Origin: Intrasporangium sp.
GTDB lineage: Bacteria > Actinomycetota > Actinomycetes > Actinomycetales > Dermatophilaceae
DNA: 35,501 nt
Direction: 5' to 3'
Assembly (NCBI RefSeq): GCF_030452765.1
Contig: NZ_JAKDLO010000020.1
Location: 1-35,501, forward strand
The translations under genes were made by a program, and so were the position numbers. Below are positions 28,837 through 35,501 of this stretch, one piece after another. Positions within the stretch are counted from its first letter, which is position 1; each line of letters starts with the position of its first letter. The notes beneath the pieces were generated by a model. The model had not been told where the DNA came from and searched no databases. It saw only the letters and a program-made list of their open reading frames with translations.

Positions 28837-29480
28837 CGCAGCAGCCCGACGACTATGAGCACCTGGGCCGCGTGGTAGGTGGTGATGACGGCGAGCGGCG
28901 CCCAGCGGCGCTCGTGCACGAACCGGTCGTGCCCGAGGATCGTGTCGGAGACGAGGAAGAGCAGGCACCCCGCCAGGACGACCCAGTCACCCTTGACAGC
29001 AGCGAGGACGACGAGCGTCGCCAGGGCGAGCACGTAGACGAACACGGCGTACCGGTCCCGTCCGGCGCGCCGCACGACGTGTCGCCCGAACCGCCCGTAC
29101 AGGTAGAGCACGACGAGCAGGGCCGGCAGCGCCGGCCAGGGGAAGCCGCCGCGCCCCGGCACGGTCGCCAGCGTCCACACGTAGGCGACGTGTGCCCCGA
29201 GGAACGCGAGCAGCCCGAAGCGGAAGCGCAGCTCGGTCGCGGTGAGCAGCAGGACGTCACCGACGAGGGAGAGGCCGAGCCCGGCAAGCAGCGGCGAGAC
29301 GAGGGGCGCATCGGCCGGCGGCTGGTCGGTGTAGAGGGACCACGCGAGGCCGCCGAGCAGCAGCATGAAGGTCGGCTTGGTGATCCGCTGGACGACGTGA
29401 TCATCGCGCACCACGGCGCCCCAGTTGAGCAGCGCGGTGATGCCGAGGGCCACCGAGAGCAGCGAGACATGCGTGGACAC
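28833..29480 (-). CDS. Lysoplasmalogenase (YhhN/TMEM86) family membrane protein
   Basis: The 215-residue protein has about seven to eight membrane helices and conserved family features: [24 protein letters not shown] followed by [15 protein letters not shown], and a late [12 protein letters not shown]. Family members hydrolyse the vinyl-ether bond of lysoplasmalogens in vertebrates; bacterial roles are not settled, and most actinobacteria lack plasmalogens, so the substrate here is uncertain. The GTG at 29480 has a weak GAGAGG site upstream. Its stop overlaps the leuS -35 box. Confidence 0.85.
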   Translation of the reverse strand: MSTHVSLLSVALGITALLNWGAVVRDDHVVQRITKPTFMLLLGGLAWSLYTDQPPADAPLVSPLLAGLGLSLVGDVLLLTATELRFRFGLLAFLGAHVAYVWTLATVPGRGGFPWPALPALLVVLYLYGRFGRHVVRRAGRDRYAVFVYVLALATLVVLAAVKGDWVVLAGCLLFLVSDTILGHDRFVHERRWAPLAVITTYHAAQVLIVVGLLR

Positions 29481-29545
29481 GGGCCCAGCCTCTCAGGCCC
29501 ATCCCACCCTTCTCGACCAACACGCCTGCCGCGTCTCTCACGCCC

Positions 29546-29587
29546 GGTGCGTGGGATCGCCGGTGCGTGGAATCGCCGGTGCGTGGG
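29546..29587. repeat. Tandem 16-bp direct repeats upstream of the thioesterase gene
   Basis: GGTGCGTGGGATCGCC (29546-29561), GGTGCGTGGAATCGCC (29562-29577) and the partial GGTGCGTGGG (29578-29587) stand head to tail. They lie between two divergent genes, 45 bases before the thioesterase ATG, so they could bind a regulator or be a slippage product. Confidence 0.85.
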
Positions 29588-29631
29588 CTGGACGTGCGGA
29601 CCTGCCGGGCTGGTCTGTCACACTCGATCGC

Positions 29632-30006
29632 ATGCCCATGCGCACGTTCAAGCACACGGTCACGCCGGCTGACACGGCCGTCAGCCTCGGCAGCGGCGAC
29701 CTCGAGGTGCTGGCCACCCCTCGCCTCATCACCTGGTGCGAGTCGGCGGCCTTCGAGCTCTGCCTGCCCCAGACCGACGCCGACCGCACCACCGTCGGAA
29801 CCTTCGTCAAGCTCGAGCACAGCAAGGGAAGCCCCGTCGGGGCGCAGGTCACCGTCTCGTGTGCGCAGCCGATCAGCGACGGCCGTCGTCTCGTCTGCTT
29901 CATCACGGTGACCGACGCCGAGGGCGAGACCATCGCGAGCGGTGAGGTGCATCGCGCGCTCGTCGACCGTGAACGGTTCATGAGCAAGTGCCGGCCGGTC
30001 GGCTGA
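29632..30006 (+). CDS. Hotdog-fold thioesterase (FlK-like)
   Basis: The 124-residue protein is a single hotdog domain resembling the fluoroacetyl-CoA thioesterase FlK family: ATPRLITWCESAAFEL (28-43), TTVGTFVKLEHSKGSPVG (53-70) and GEVHRALVDRERF near the end. Glu37, Thr54 and His63 are candidates for the FlK catalytic set; this assignment is by position only. Such proteins hydrolyse acyl-CoA thioesters, and the acyl group is unknown here. The ATG at 29632 follows CACACT by seven bases; an ATG at 29638 is also possible. Tandem repeats lie on both sides of the gene. Confidence 0.85.
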   Translation: MPMRTFKHTVTPADTAVSLGSGDLEVLATPRLITWCESAAFELCLPQTDADRTTVGTFVKLEHSKGSPVGAQVTVSCAQPISDGRRLVCFITVTDAEGETIASGEVHRALVDRERFMSKCRPVG

Positions 30007-30146
30007 CCAGTCACTCACCAGACCGCACGGTGCCCCGAGCCGACCGATCCGCGACGGAAGGACTCGCGGCCCTCGACCGCGTCACGCGGACGCCACGAAT
30101 GCGTCGCGTCGACGGGGATGCGCCGCCTTGAGGCGACGCGGCTGCG
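30007..30146. other. Non-coding stretch past the thioesterase gene
   Basis: No gene is seen between the thioesterase stop and the small minus-strand gene ending at 30147. From 30132 it enters a tandem 19-bp repeat. The whole gap to the CHAT gene (30007-30433) holds only the small gene, the repeat and promoters. Confidence 0.6.
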
Positions 30147-30178
30147 TCAAGGCGACGCGGCTGCGTCAAGGCGACGCG
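30132..30178. repeat. Tandem 19-bp direct repeats
   Basis: GGCGACGCGGCTGCGTCAA occurs perfectly at 30132-30150 and 30151-30169, with a partial third copy GGCGACGCG at 30170-30178. It overlaps the 3' end of the small minus-strand gene, where it encodes repeated residues, and lies about 255 bases before the CHAT gene. Confidence 0.9.
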
Positions 30179-30326
30179 CGAGACCAGCGGGCGCGCTCAG
30201 AGCACGAAGGCGTCGCCGTCGACGCCGAGCACCTCGGTTCCGCGGCCGGAGCACGAGTGGCCGGGTCAGGGCGAGCACCAGCGCGACCGCACCGAGCCAA
30301 CCCACCACCTCGAGCCAGGCCACCAT
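30147..30326 (-). CDS. Possible 59-residue membrane peptide, divergent from the CHAT gene
   Basis: This frame encodes a hydrophobic helix (MVAWLEVVGWLGAVALVLAL, residues 1-20) followed by an Arg-rich tail (about 28-41), the pattern of a small membrane protein with a positive cytoplasmic end. TAACCT ends exactly six bases before the ATG, the same spacing as the leuS leader, and supports expression. The C-terminus runs into the 19-bp tandem repeat and may be recently altered. It is below the usual size cut-off and matches no family I know. It could be a small partner of the CHAT/caspase pair or chance. Confidence 0.4.
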   Translation of the reverse strand: MVAWLEVVGWLGAVALVLALTRPLVLRPRNRGARRRRRRLRALSAPAGLARRLDAAASP

Positions 30327-30332
30327 GTCGGG

Positions 30333-30338
30333 AGGTTA
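30333..30338 (-). promoter_or_regulatory. -10 box for the small membrane peptide
   Basis: On the minus strand, TAACCT (TANNNT) ends six bases before the ATG at 30326, matching other leaderless starts in this window. The hexamer is identical to the -10 of leuS. Confidence 0.4.
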
Positions 30339-30362
30339 CTCTGCGAGTACTCCCTGTATCAG

Positions 30363-30390
30363 CCGACACCTGCGACACTCTTCTCATAAC
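30363..30390 (+). promoter_or_regulatory. Candidate promoter of the CHAT-caspase operon
   Basis: CCGACA (30363-30368) and CATAAC (30385-30390) are 16 bases apart and each matches four of six consensus bases. The CHAT start is 44 bases further on with its own ribosome site. This is a weak prediction. Confidence 0.3.
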
Positions 30391-30433
30391 GATCGGGCCT
30401 GCGTTGCGGGGCCCACCTGACGAGGGGGTCGTC

Positions 30434-32710
30434 GTGGAGCACGACTATCTCGACTTCGACGTGGCACTCGTGCCCGAGGGCGGCGCCCTTGGCGCCCACG
30501 TGGTCGCGTCGCCGGCCGGCGCGGCACGCGGGCCGTTCGTGCTTCCGTTCTCGGCTGTCGACCTGGCCCGGTTCATCAACACGGTCGGCCCGCCGAACGT
30601 GACGACCCGTCGGCTGGTGCCCGCCACGACTCGGGTGCTCGAGGTCGAGGACTACGGACGCCGACTCGGTGACGCCCTCCTCACGGGCGAGGTCGACCGA
30701 CTCTTCCGTGAGTCCCTCTCGATCGCCAAGGGGCAGGGGCGTGACCTGCGTCTGCGCCTGCGGCTCGAACAGGCCCCGGACCTCGAGGCGGTGCCCTGGG
30801 AGTACCTCTACGACGGGCAGCTGGGCCGGTTCCTCACCCTGTCCAGACAGACGCCGCTCATCCGGGTCCTCGACGCCCTCGACGTTCCACCGGCCGTGCC
30901 TGTCGTCGCGCCGATGCGGATCCTCGTCATGGTCTCGAGCCCGAGCGACCTGCCTCCGCTCGACGTCGAGCGCGAGAAGCAGCTGCTCCTCGCGACCACC
31001 GGTGACCTCGTCCAGAGCGGCCGACTCGAGATCGAGATCATCGCCGATGCCACCCTGACCGCTCTACAGCGGGCGCTGCTCGACCCCTACCACATCTTCC
31101 ACTTCATCGGTCACGGTGGCTTCGACCGCGACGGCGAGGAGGGAGTGCTGGCCCTCGAACGTGAGGATGGCATGGCCGACCACGTCGCCGGGGGACGCCT
31201 GGCGACGCTGCTGCACGACGCCCCATACCTGCAGCTCGCCGTCCTCAACGCGTGCGAGGGCGCCCGGACGAGCGGACACAACGCCTTCGACGGCGTCGCC
31301 CAGATGCTCGTGCGCCAGGGACTGCCGGCCGTGGTCGCCATGCGAACGGCGATCTCGGACCGGGCCGCACTCGTCTTCAGCCACGAGTTCTACTACTTCC
31401 TCAGCCGAGGACTGCCGATCGACGCCGCGATCTGCGAGGTGCGCAAGGCGATGGCGACCTCGGACCAGGCAGCCGAGTGGGGCACGCCGGTGCTGCTCCG
31501 CTCCGGGTCTGCGCAGCCGTTCGACATGGCCGCCCCGGACGCCGCGAGCGAGCCTGCGCGCGAGAGCCGCTGGGAGTCGCTCTACACCGCCGCCCAGGCC
31601 GCGCTCGGGTCGCAGTCGACCGATACGGCCCTGCCGATGCTCGAGCAGCTCGCCGCCGAGAAGCCGGACTACGCCGACGTCACCCAGCTCCTCGAGAGGG
31701 TGCACCAGTCCCAATCGAGCGTGCAGCAGTCCCAATCGAGCGTGCAGCAGTCCCCGTCGAGCGTGCAGCAATCCCCATCGAGCGTGCAGCAGTCCCCGTC
31801 GAGCGTGCAGCAATCCCCATCGAGCGTGCAGCCGATGGCGTCGCCGCAGACCCTCGTCTCCCAGCCGCCTGCCCGCCCTCCCTCGGCCGGGCGCGCCGAC
31901 GAGCGCCGCAGTGGCCTCGGTCGTGGCGCCATGATCGGAGCGGGAGCGCTCGTCCTCGCCCTTGCTGGCGGGTACCTGGGCTGGCGCCTCCTCAGCGGCG
32001 ACGGCACCACCGAGAACCCCACCATCGAGAACTCCGTCGCGGCGACCCCCGTGCGCACCCCGCCGATCATCGACGGGGCGTTCGCCGACTGGGCATCGAC
32101 GCCTGCCATCGCGATCGACAACGTCGTCGCGCAGACATCAGGCAGCGACGGCTCCCCGGCTGTAGGCACGTGGAGGACCGCGTGGGATGCCAGCGCGCTC
32201 TACGTACAGGCAACGGTGGGCGACGGTGACCTCGCCGTCGTCGACCGCAAGCAGCCGAGCGCGTACTGGCAGGGCGACGGCATCTCCTTCGAGTTCGGGC
32301 CTGACACCCGGTCGCTCGACGCGTCGGCAGGGCTGCGGGCCGGCAAGGACATCCACGTCATGATCGGCCTCGGCTCGCGCGGTGGCCTACCTTCGACCAA
32401 CCCGGCGAGAGTCGACCAGACCGGCCAGGTGAGCTTCCTTGCCGGGAACGCGGAGCGCCGGATCGCTACCGCTGCTGGGCTCACCCGGGACGGCTATGCG
32501 ATCGAGGCGCGCATCCCGTGGACGGTCCTGCACGTGACGACGCCGCCCCAGCCCGGCACCGTGTTCGGGTTCAACGCCAACATCAGCGATGCCAACCGGA
32601 CCGGCAGCAACCTCGGATCCATGGTGAGCAGCAACCCCGATCGTAGCGGCCGGAACCAGCCACACCCCGGCACGTGGCAGCGGCTCGTCCTGAACGGCTC
32701 GGAGAGCTGA
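30434..32710 (+). CDS. CHAT-domain protease with membrane helix and extracellular CBM9-like domain
   Basis: CHAT proteases are caspase/separase relatives. The 758-residue protein reads, in order: an N-terminal beta-rich region (1 to about 155), a CHAT domain (about 160-365) with catalytic His227 (FIGHGG) and Cys274 (LNACEG), a helical stretch (about 378-423), six copies of the heptapeptide QS(Q/P)SSVQ (425-466), a Pro-rich linker, one membrane helix (about 499-520), and a C-terminal CBM9-like carbohydrate-binding domain (about 544-755; IIDGAFADW...ALYVQATVGD...FGFNANISD). Positive residues before the helix (RRSGLGRG) put the protease inside and the CBM9 domain outside. The GTG at 30434 has GAGGGG upstream. 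A caspase-like gene follows 11 bases later. A role in envelope sensing or regulated proteolysis is inferred. Confidence 0.9.
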   Translation: MEHDYLDFDVALVPEGGALGAHVVASPAGAARGPFVLPFSAVDLARFINTVGPPNVTTRRLVPATTRVLEVEDYGRRLGDALLTGEVDRLFRESLSIAKGQGRDLRLRLRLEQAPDLEAVPWEYLYDGQLGRFLTLSRQTPLIRVLDALDVPPAVPVVAPMRILVMVSSPSDLPPLDVEREKQLLLATTGDLVQSGRLEIEIIADATLTALQRALLDPYHIFHFIGHGGFDRDGEEGVLALEREDGMADHVAGGRLATLLHDAPYLQLAVLNACEGARTSGHNAFDGVAQMLVRQGLPAVVAMRTAISDRAALVFSHEFYYFLSRGLPIDAAICEVRKAMATSDQAAEWGTPVLLRSGSAQPFDMAAPDAASEPARESRWESLYTAAQAALGSQSTDTALPMLEQLAAEKPDYADVTQLLERVHQSQSSVQQSQSSVQQSPSSVQQSPSSVQQSPSSVQQSPSSVQPMASPQTLVSQPPARPPSAGRADERRSGLGRGAMIGAGALVLALAGGYLGWRLLSGDGTTENPTIENSVAATPVRTPPIIDGAFADWASTPAIAIDNVVAQTSGSDGSPAVGTWRTAWDASALYVQATVGDGDLAVVDRKQPSAYWQGDGISFEFGPDTRSLDASAGLRAGKDIHVMIGLGSRGGLPSTNPARVDQTGQVSFLAGNAERRIATAAGLTRDGYAIEARIPWTVLHVTTPPQPGTVFGFNANISDANRTGSNLGSMVSSNPDRSGRNQPHPGTWQRLVLNGSES
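31706..31831 (+). repeat. Six 21-bp in-frame repeats in the CHAT gene
   Basis: Six consecutive 21-bp units encode QS(Q/P)SSVQ. The first two units carry QSQ; the last four alternate two codon variants (CAGTCCCCG and CAATCCCCA) in a 42-bp period, indicating duplication of a two-unit block. Such arrays expand and contract by slippage, so linker length may vary between strains. Confidence 0.95.
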
Positions 32711-32721
32711 GCCGCAAGCCC

Positions 32722-34599
32722 ATGGCCAAGCTCCGCGCCCTGCTCGTCGGGATCGACGCCTACCCGCAGCCGGTTCCGGCCCTCGCCGGGTGTGTCAACG
32801 ACATCACCGAGATGGAGACCACCCTGCGCGGTCGGGTACCTCCCGACGCGCTCGACCTGCGCGTGCTGACCGACGCGGCGGCCACCCGATCAGCCGTGAT
32901 CGAGGCGATCCAGCAGCACCTCGGCAGCGCGGGCCCGGACGACGTCGCCCTGTTCTGCTTCAGCGGGCACGGCTCCCAGCAGGAGGCACCAGCAGAGGCA
33001 TGGCCCCTGGAGCCGGACCGACGCAACGAGACGATCGTGCTCTTCGACAGCCGCACTCCCGGCGCGTGGGACCTCGCCGACAAGGAGCTGGCGGCGATCC
33101 TGCGGCCTGTCGCGAGCCGCGCCCTGCACGTCCTCGTCGTCCTCGACTGCTGCCACTCCGGCGACGGCACCCGGGACCTGTCCCCGAACGCCCGCATCCG
33201 GCTCGCTCCGACAGACGCCCGGCCACGCCCATGGGCCACCTTCGTGACGGGGGCCCGCTCAGCGGCATCCGATCTCGGTGGGGCGGGCGGTCACGTGCTG
33301 CTCGCCGCCTGCCGCTCGTCCGAGACCGCCAAGGAGACGACGGTCGACGGACGGCAGCGGGGCGCCCTCTCGGCGGTCCTCGGCCGCGCGCTGCGCGAGT
33401 GCGAGGGCCAGCCCACCTACCGCGACATCCACCGGCTCGTCACCGCAGGTGTCTCCGGCCTGGTTGCCAACCAGCACCCCCAGCTCGAGACCGCTGACGC
33501 GACAGACCTCGACCGGGTCTTCCTCGGCGGCACGGTCACACCGCGCCCTCGGCAGCTCACCCTGGCCCACTCCACCGATGGTTGGAGCGTCGATGCCGGC
33601 GCGGTCCACGGCATGCCGGAGCCGATCGGCGACGACACGACCGAGCTCGCCGTCTACCCGCAGGACGGGGCCACCGACGCGGTCCCGCTGGCGACGGCGA
33701 CGGTCACCCAGGTTTTGCCCGACCGCAGCCTCGTCGACGTGTCCCCCGACCTGGACACGAGCGCCTTCTTCCGAGCCGTGGTCACCTCGATCCCCTTGCC
33801 GCCGTTGCGAATCGGCCTCATCGGGGCCAGCGCGAGCTCCCTCCCCACCGACGCGGCTGACCCGACACTGGTGACGTTCGTGAACGACCCGGCCGGGGCG
33901 GACGTGCTCGTGCGAGCGGACGCCGGCGGCTTCACGATCCTGCGGCCGGGGGTCGCGAGACCCGTCGTCGTACTCACCGGCCCCGACCGCGACCGCCGCA
34001 CCATCACCGCCCTCGAGCGCGTCGCGCGCTGGCTTCGCCTCAGCGCGCTGCACAACCCGGCGACGCAGCTACCCCCGGGGGTGCTCGAGGTGGGGCTCTC
34101 GACGAGCGCCGGCTCCGTCGGTCCCGACGGTCGGCTCGTGCTCACGTATGCCGCCCAGCTGGCCCCCGCGTTCACGGTGACCTTGCGCAACACGGGCTCC
34201 GTGACGCTCTGGTGCGCCCTGGTCGACCTCACCGAGGCGTACGGGATCTTCACCGACGCGTTCCCGGCCGGGACCATCGGGTTGGGGCCTGGCGAGTCGA
34301 GCGAGGTCGCCCTGACCGGGCAGGTCTCCGACGACCTCTGGCAGGCCGGCACCACCTCGGTGACCGACCACCTGAAGGTCATCGTCAGCACCCTCGAGTT
34401 CGATCCCCGCTCGCTGCAGCAGCCCGAGCTCGATGTCGAGGACGGGTCGTCCGTCCGGTCGCTGACCGAACCACGCTCGACACTGGACCGGCTCCTGACC
34501 GCGGTGTCGACCCGGCGGGTGCAGCCGACCGGGGCGCCCCAGCCCGTCGCCGACTGGCGCACGACCGACGTCCTCGTCACCACCCACCGCCCGCGCTGA
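32722..34599 (+). CDS. Caspase-family (metacaspase-like, C14) peptidase
   Basis: The 625-residue protein starts with a caspase domain (about 1-265): LLVGIDAYPQPVPALAGC is the family opening, catalytic His83 is in FCFSGHGS, and catalytic Cys144 in LDCCHSGDG. Metacaspases cut after Arg or Lys; an acidic pocket cannot be confirmed by eye. Residues about 270-430 resemble no family I recognise. About 440-560 (VTLRNTGSVTLWCALVDL...) looks like a DUF4384-type beta domain, often found with bacterial caspases. No signal peptide or membrane helix is seen, so it is probably cytoplasmic. It begins 11 bases past the CHAT stop, so the two are one operon. The start at 32722 lacks a good ribosome site; reinitiation after the CHAT stop is likely. 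Confidence 0.9.
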   Translation: MAKLRALLVGIDAYPQPVPALAGCVNDITEMETTLRGRVPPDALDLRVLTDAAATRSAVIEAIQQHLGSAGPDDVALFCFSGHGSQQEAPAEAWPLEPDRRNETIVLFDSRTPGAWDLADKELAAILRPVASRALHVLVVLDCCHSGDGTRDLSPNARIRLAPTDARPRPWATFVTGARSAASDLGGAGGHVLLAACRSSETAKETTVDGRQRGALSAVLGRALRECEGQPTYRDIHRLVTAGVSGLVANQHPQLETADATDLDRVFLGGTVTPRPRQLTLAHSTDGWSVDAGAVHGMPEPIGDDTTELAVYPQDGATDAVPLATATVTQVLPDRSLVDVSPDLDTSAFFRAVVTSIPLPPLRIGLIGASASSLPTDAADPTLVTFVNDPAGADVLVRADAGGFTILRPGVARPVVVLTGPDRDRRTITALERVARWLRLSALHNPATQLPPGVLEVGLSTSAGSVGPDGRLVLTYAAQLAPAFTVTLRNTGSVTLWCALVDLTEAYGIFTDAFPAGTIGLGPGESSEVALTGQVSDDLWQAGTTSVTDHLKVIVSTLEFDPRSLQQPELDVEDGSSVRSLTEPRSTLDRLLTAVSTRRVQPTGAPQPVADWRTTDVLVTTHRPR

Positions 34600-34638
34600 G
34601 GCCCAGCCAGGCGGCGACCAATCCTGCCGACGCGGGCG

Positions 34639-34652
34639 GGGACGGCCGTCCC
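34639..34652. terminator. Palindrome between convergent caspase and vapC genes
   Basis: GGGACGGCCGTCCC is a perfect 14-bp palindrome located between the caspase stop (34599) and the vapC stop (34654). It could end both transcripts, though it leaves little room for a loop and has no T-tract. Confidence 0.35.
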
Positions 34653-34653
34653 T

Positions 34654-35046
34654 TCATCGTCCTGCGTCCACCACGAGGCCGGTGTGACGGGCGAGCGCGT
34701 CGAAGTCCGCGTCGGCGTGCAGCAGCGGGACCCCTGCCCGGATGGCGTGCGCCGCGATGAGACAGTCGATGAGCTTGCGGACGGTCTCACCGCGACGTCG
34801 GCACAGGCGGTACAACGCCGCAGCGTCCTCATAGTCCCCCGGCAGCGTCTGCAGGACGGCGGCCCTGGCGAGCAGGCCTCGCAGGCTTCTGAGGTGCTGT
34901 TCGTCACGAGCGCCGGCGAGCACTTCCATGCGAACCGGGTGACAGGTGGCGATCTCGTCGCCCAGGACCTCGTCGACTCGCTGGCAGGCCGGGCTGCCGG
35001 TGTCGCGCAGGAACTCCACCCAGGCTGACGTGTCGACGAGGATCAT
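34654..35046 (-). CDS. vapC: VapC-type PIN-domain ribonuclease toxin
   Basis: VapC toxins cleave RNA using metal bound by acidic residues. The 130-residue PIN domain has the expected set: Asp5 (LVDTSAW), Glu41 (RMEVLAGA), Asp94 (KLIDCLIAA) and Asp112/Asp114 (HADADFD). The ATG at 35046 overlaps the vapB stop by ATGA. VapB and VapC would form a complex that represses their own promoter. The pair lies convergent with the caspase gene and supports the accessory nature of this end of the window. Confidence 0.94.
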   Translation of the reverse strand: MILVDTSAWVEFLRDTGSPACQRVDEVLGDEIATCHPVRMEVLAGARDEQHLRSLRGLLARAAVLQTLPGDYEDAAALYRLCRRRGETVRKLIDCLIAAHAIRAGVPLLHADADFDALARHTGLVVDAGR

Positions 35047-35246
35047 CGGGCGCGACTGGCGCGCAGCTCCGACAGGTCGCCGTCCCACCCTGATCCCCTC
35101 AGGCGCCGCGCCTGATCGAGATCGAGGGCTTCCCCGGCGACGGTCCGCAGCGCGAAGTTGACCGCCTCACGCTTGGTGGTCAAGGCGTAGCGGCGCATGA
35201 CCGCGTCGCAGGCGTCGTCGTCGAGATCGATGTTGGTGCGCGACAT
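35043..35246 (-). CDS. vapB: VapB-type antitoxin
   Basis: The 67-residue protein begins MSRTNIDLDDDACDAVMRRY and has KREAVNFALRTV, the ribbon-helix-helix pattern of the VapB family with the conserved TKREAV motif. Its C-terminal part (DLDQARRLRGSGWDGDL) matches the segment that wraps VapC, with the Trp that enters the toxin groove. I chose the ATG at 35246, preceded by TATCAT six bases upstream; an ATG at 35261 lies inside the promoter. It overlaps vapC by four bases. Confidence 0.92.
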   Translation of the reverse strand: MSRTNIDLDDDACDAVMRRYALTTKREAVNFALRTVAGEALDLDQARRLRGSGWDGDLSELRASRAR

Positions 35247-35262
35247 ACACCAATGATACACC
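35245..35262 (-). promoter_or_regulatory. vapBC promoter and putative operator
   Basis: On the minus strand, TATCAT (35253-35258) ends six bases before the vapB ATG, a leaderless layout. Around it are two direct repeats of GGTGTAT (ATACACC on the plus strand at 35245-35251 and 35256-35262), 11 bp apart, one helical turn. They could bind the VapBC complex. Confidence 0.55.
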
Positions 35263-35335
35263 TTGTCGAACGGACGTCATCGGCGACGTCCGTGGCCCTC
35301 CCTGTGCCCTCTGCGGCCCGAGCGCGTACGGCCCG

Positions 35336-35403
35336 ACACAACAAGTCCGCCGCGCCGCTGTTGGTGCTGCACGCAGCGATGGCCCGGGCCGGACTTGTTG
35401 TGT
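35336..35403. repeat. Perfect 14-bp inverted repeat around a 40-bp loop
   Basis: ACACAACAAGTCCG (35336-35349) and CGGACTTGTTGTGT (35390-35403) are exact reverse complements. The arms are AT-richer than the surroundings. No target-site duplication is visible next to them. It could be a large hairpin, a terminator of a gene to the right, or the ends of a tiny mobile element. Confidence 0.85.
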
Positions 35404-35501
35404 TCTTCCGACCGCGGCGTGTCCTGCTGGACGCCCACGCGTATTGCGTTGCACGGCTGCGGCCGGGCGGACTCGTGCGGGAACTGCTACAAGCGGTGGA
35501 G
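35379..35501 (+). CDS. Possible 5' part of an unidentified gene running off the right edge
   Basis: A frame from ATG 35379 stays open to the window edge (41 codons, beginning MARAGLVVFFRPRRVLLD). The start lies inside the inverted repeat, and no ribosome site or -10 box is evident. I recognise no family, and it may be chance. Confidence 0.18.
   Translation, partial: MARAGLVVFFRPRRVLLDAHAYCVARLRPGGLVRELLQAVE

Larger units (their letters stand above)
35263..35501. other. Right-edge region without an assignable gene
   Basis: No recognisable gene is seen between the vapBC promoter and the window edge. It contains a 14-bp inverted repeat (35336-35403) and a short frame open to the right edge. 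Confidence 0.55.

Noticed and set aside
29546-30178. Short repeats as a CRISPR array
   Set aside because: Units are 16 or 19 bp in direct contact with no spacers, and no cas genes are present.
31064-31813. Minus-strand frame with repeats such as LLHARRG opposite the CHAT gene
   Set aside because: It is the antisense of the CHAT repeats and domain; the repetitiveness is inherited from the real gene.

Overview
The window is high-GC, densely coded actinobacterial DNA. It carries a class II B12-dependent ribonucleotide reductase with NrdR, a lexA gene paired with a divergent LysM gene as in mycobacteria, -10 boxes of the form TANNNT placed directly before start codons, and frequent GTG starts. 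A recurring octamer, GTATGCCG, and the overall gene style suggest a member of the Intrasporangiaceae or a close relative. That placement is an impression, not a proof.

Layout. 1-453: apparent non-coding DNA, with perhaps the last codons of a plus-strand gene at the left edge. 454-5135: nrdR-nrdJ on the minus strand, with nrdJ interrupted by a LAGLIDADG intein and a pair of NrdR boxes upstream of nrdR. 5279-7287: a small helical protein and an alpha/beta hydrolase with a helical N-terminal region, translationally coupled. 7481-9025: a LysM protein and lexA, divergent around a cluster of SOS boxes. 9143-13411: a sirtuin and a LysR regulator on the minus strand, and a divergent AhpD-like/gamma-glutamyltransferase-family pair. 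13427-17837: a domain-permuted lipoate ligase, comEC and comEA. 17999-18841: purU. 18916-23834: a four-gene sugar ABC transporter operon whose first permease carries an extra extracellular SdrD-B-like domain. 24048-28836: plsY-degV, then leuS behind a complete leucine attenuator with an 11-residue leader peptide holding five consecutive Leu codons. 28833-30006: a lysoplasmalogenase-family membrane protein and a hotdog thioesterase.

30147-35262 looks like accessory DNA. A predicted 59-residue membrane peptide lies divergent to a two-gene pair of clan CD cysteine proteases. The first protease is a CHAT protein tethered through one membrane helix to an extracellular CBM9-like domain. The second is a soluble metacaspase-like protein. 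A vapBC toxin-antitoxin pair follows. The CHAT/caspase pair is the strongest candidate for an undescribed system: its layout suggests an envelope sensor coupled to a cytoplasmic protease and a second caspase-like partner.

Regulation is unusually readable here. Genes at the head of transcripts often have a TANNNT box 5-7 bases before the start codon and no Shine-Dalgarno sequence, which suggests leaderless mRNA. Genes inside operons mostly have GGAGG-type sites or 4-base ATGA/GTGA overlaps.
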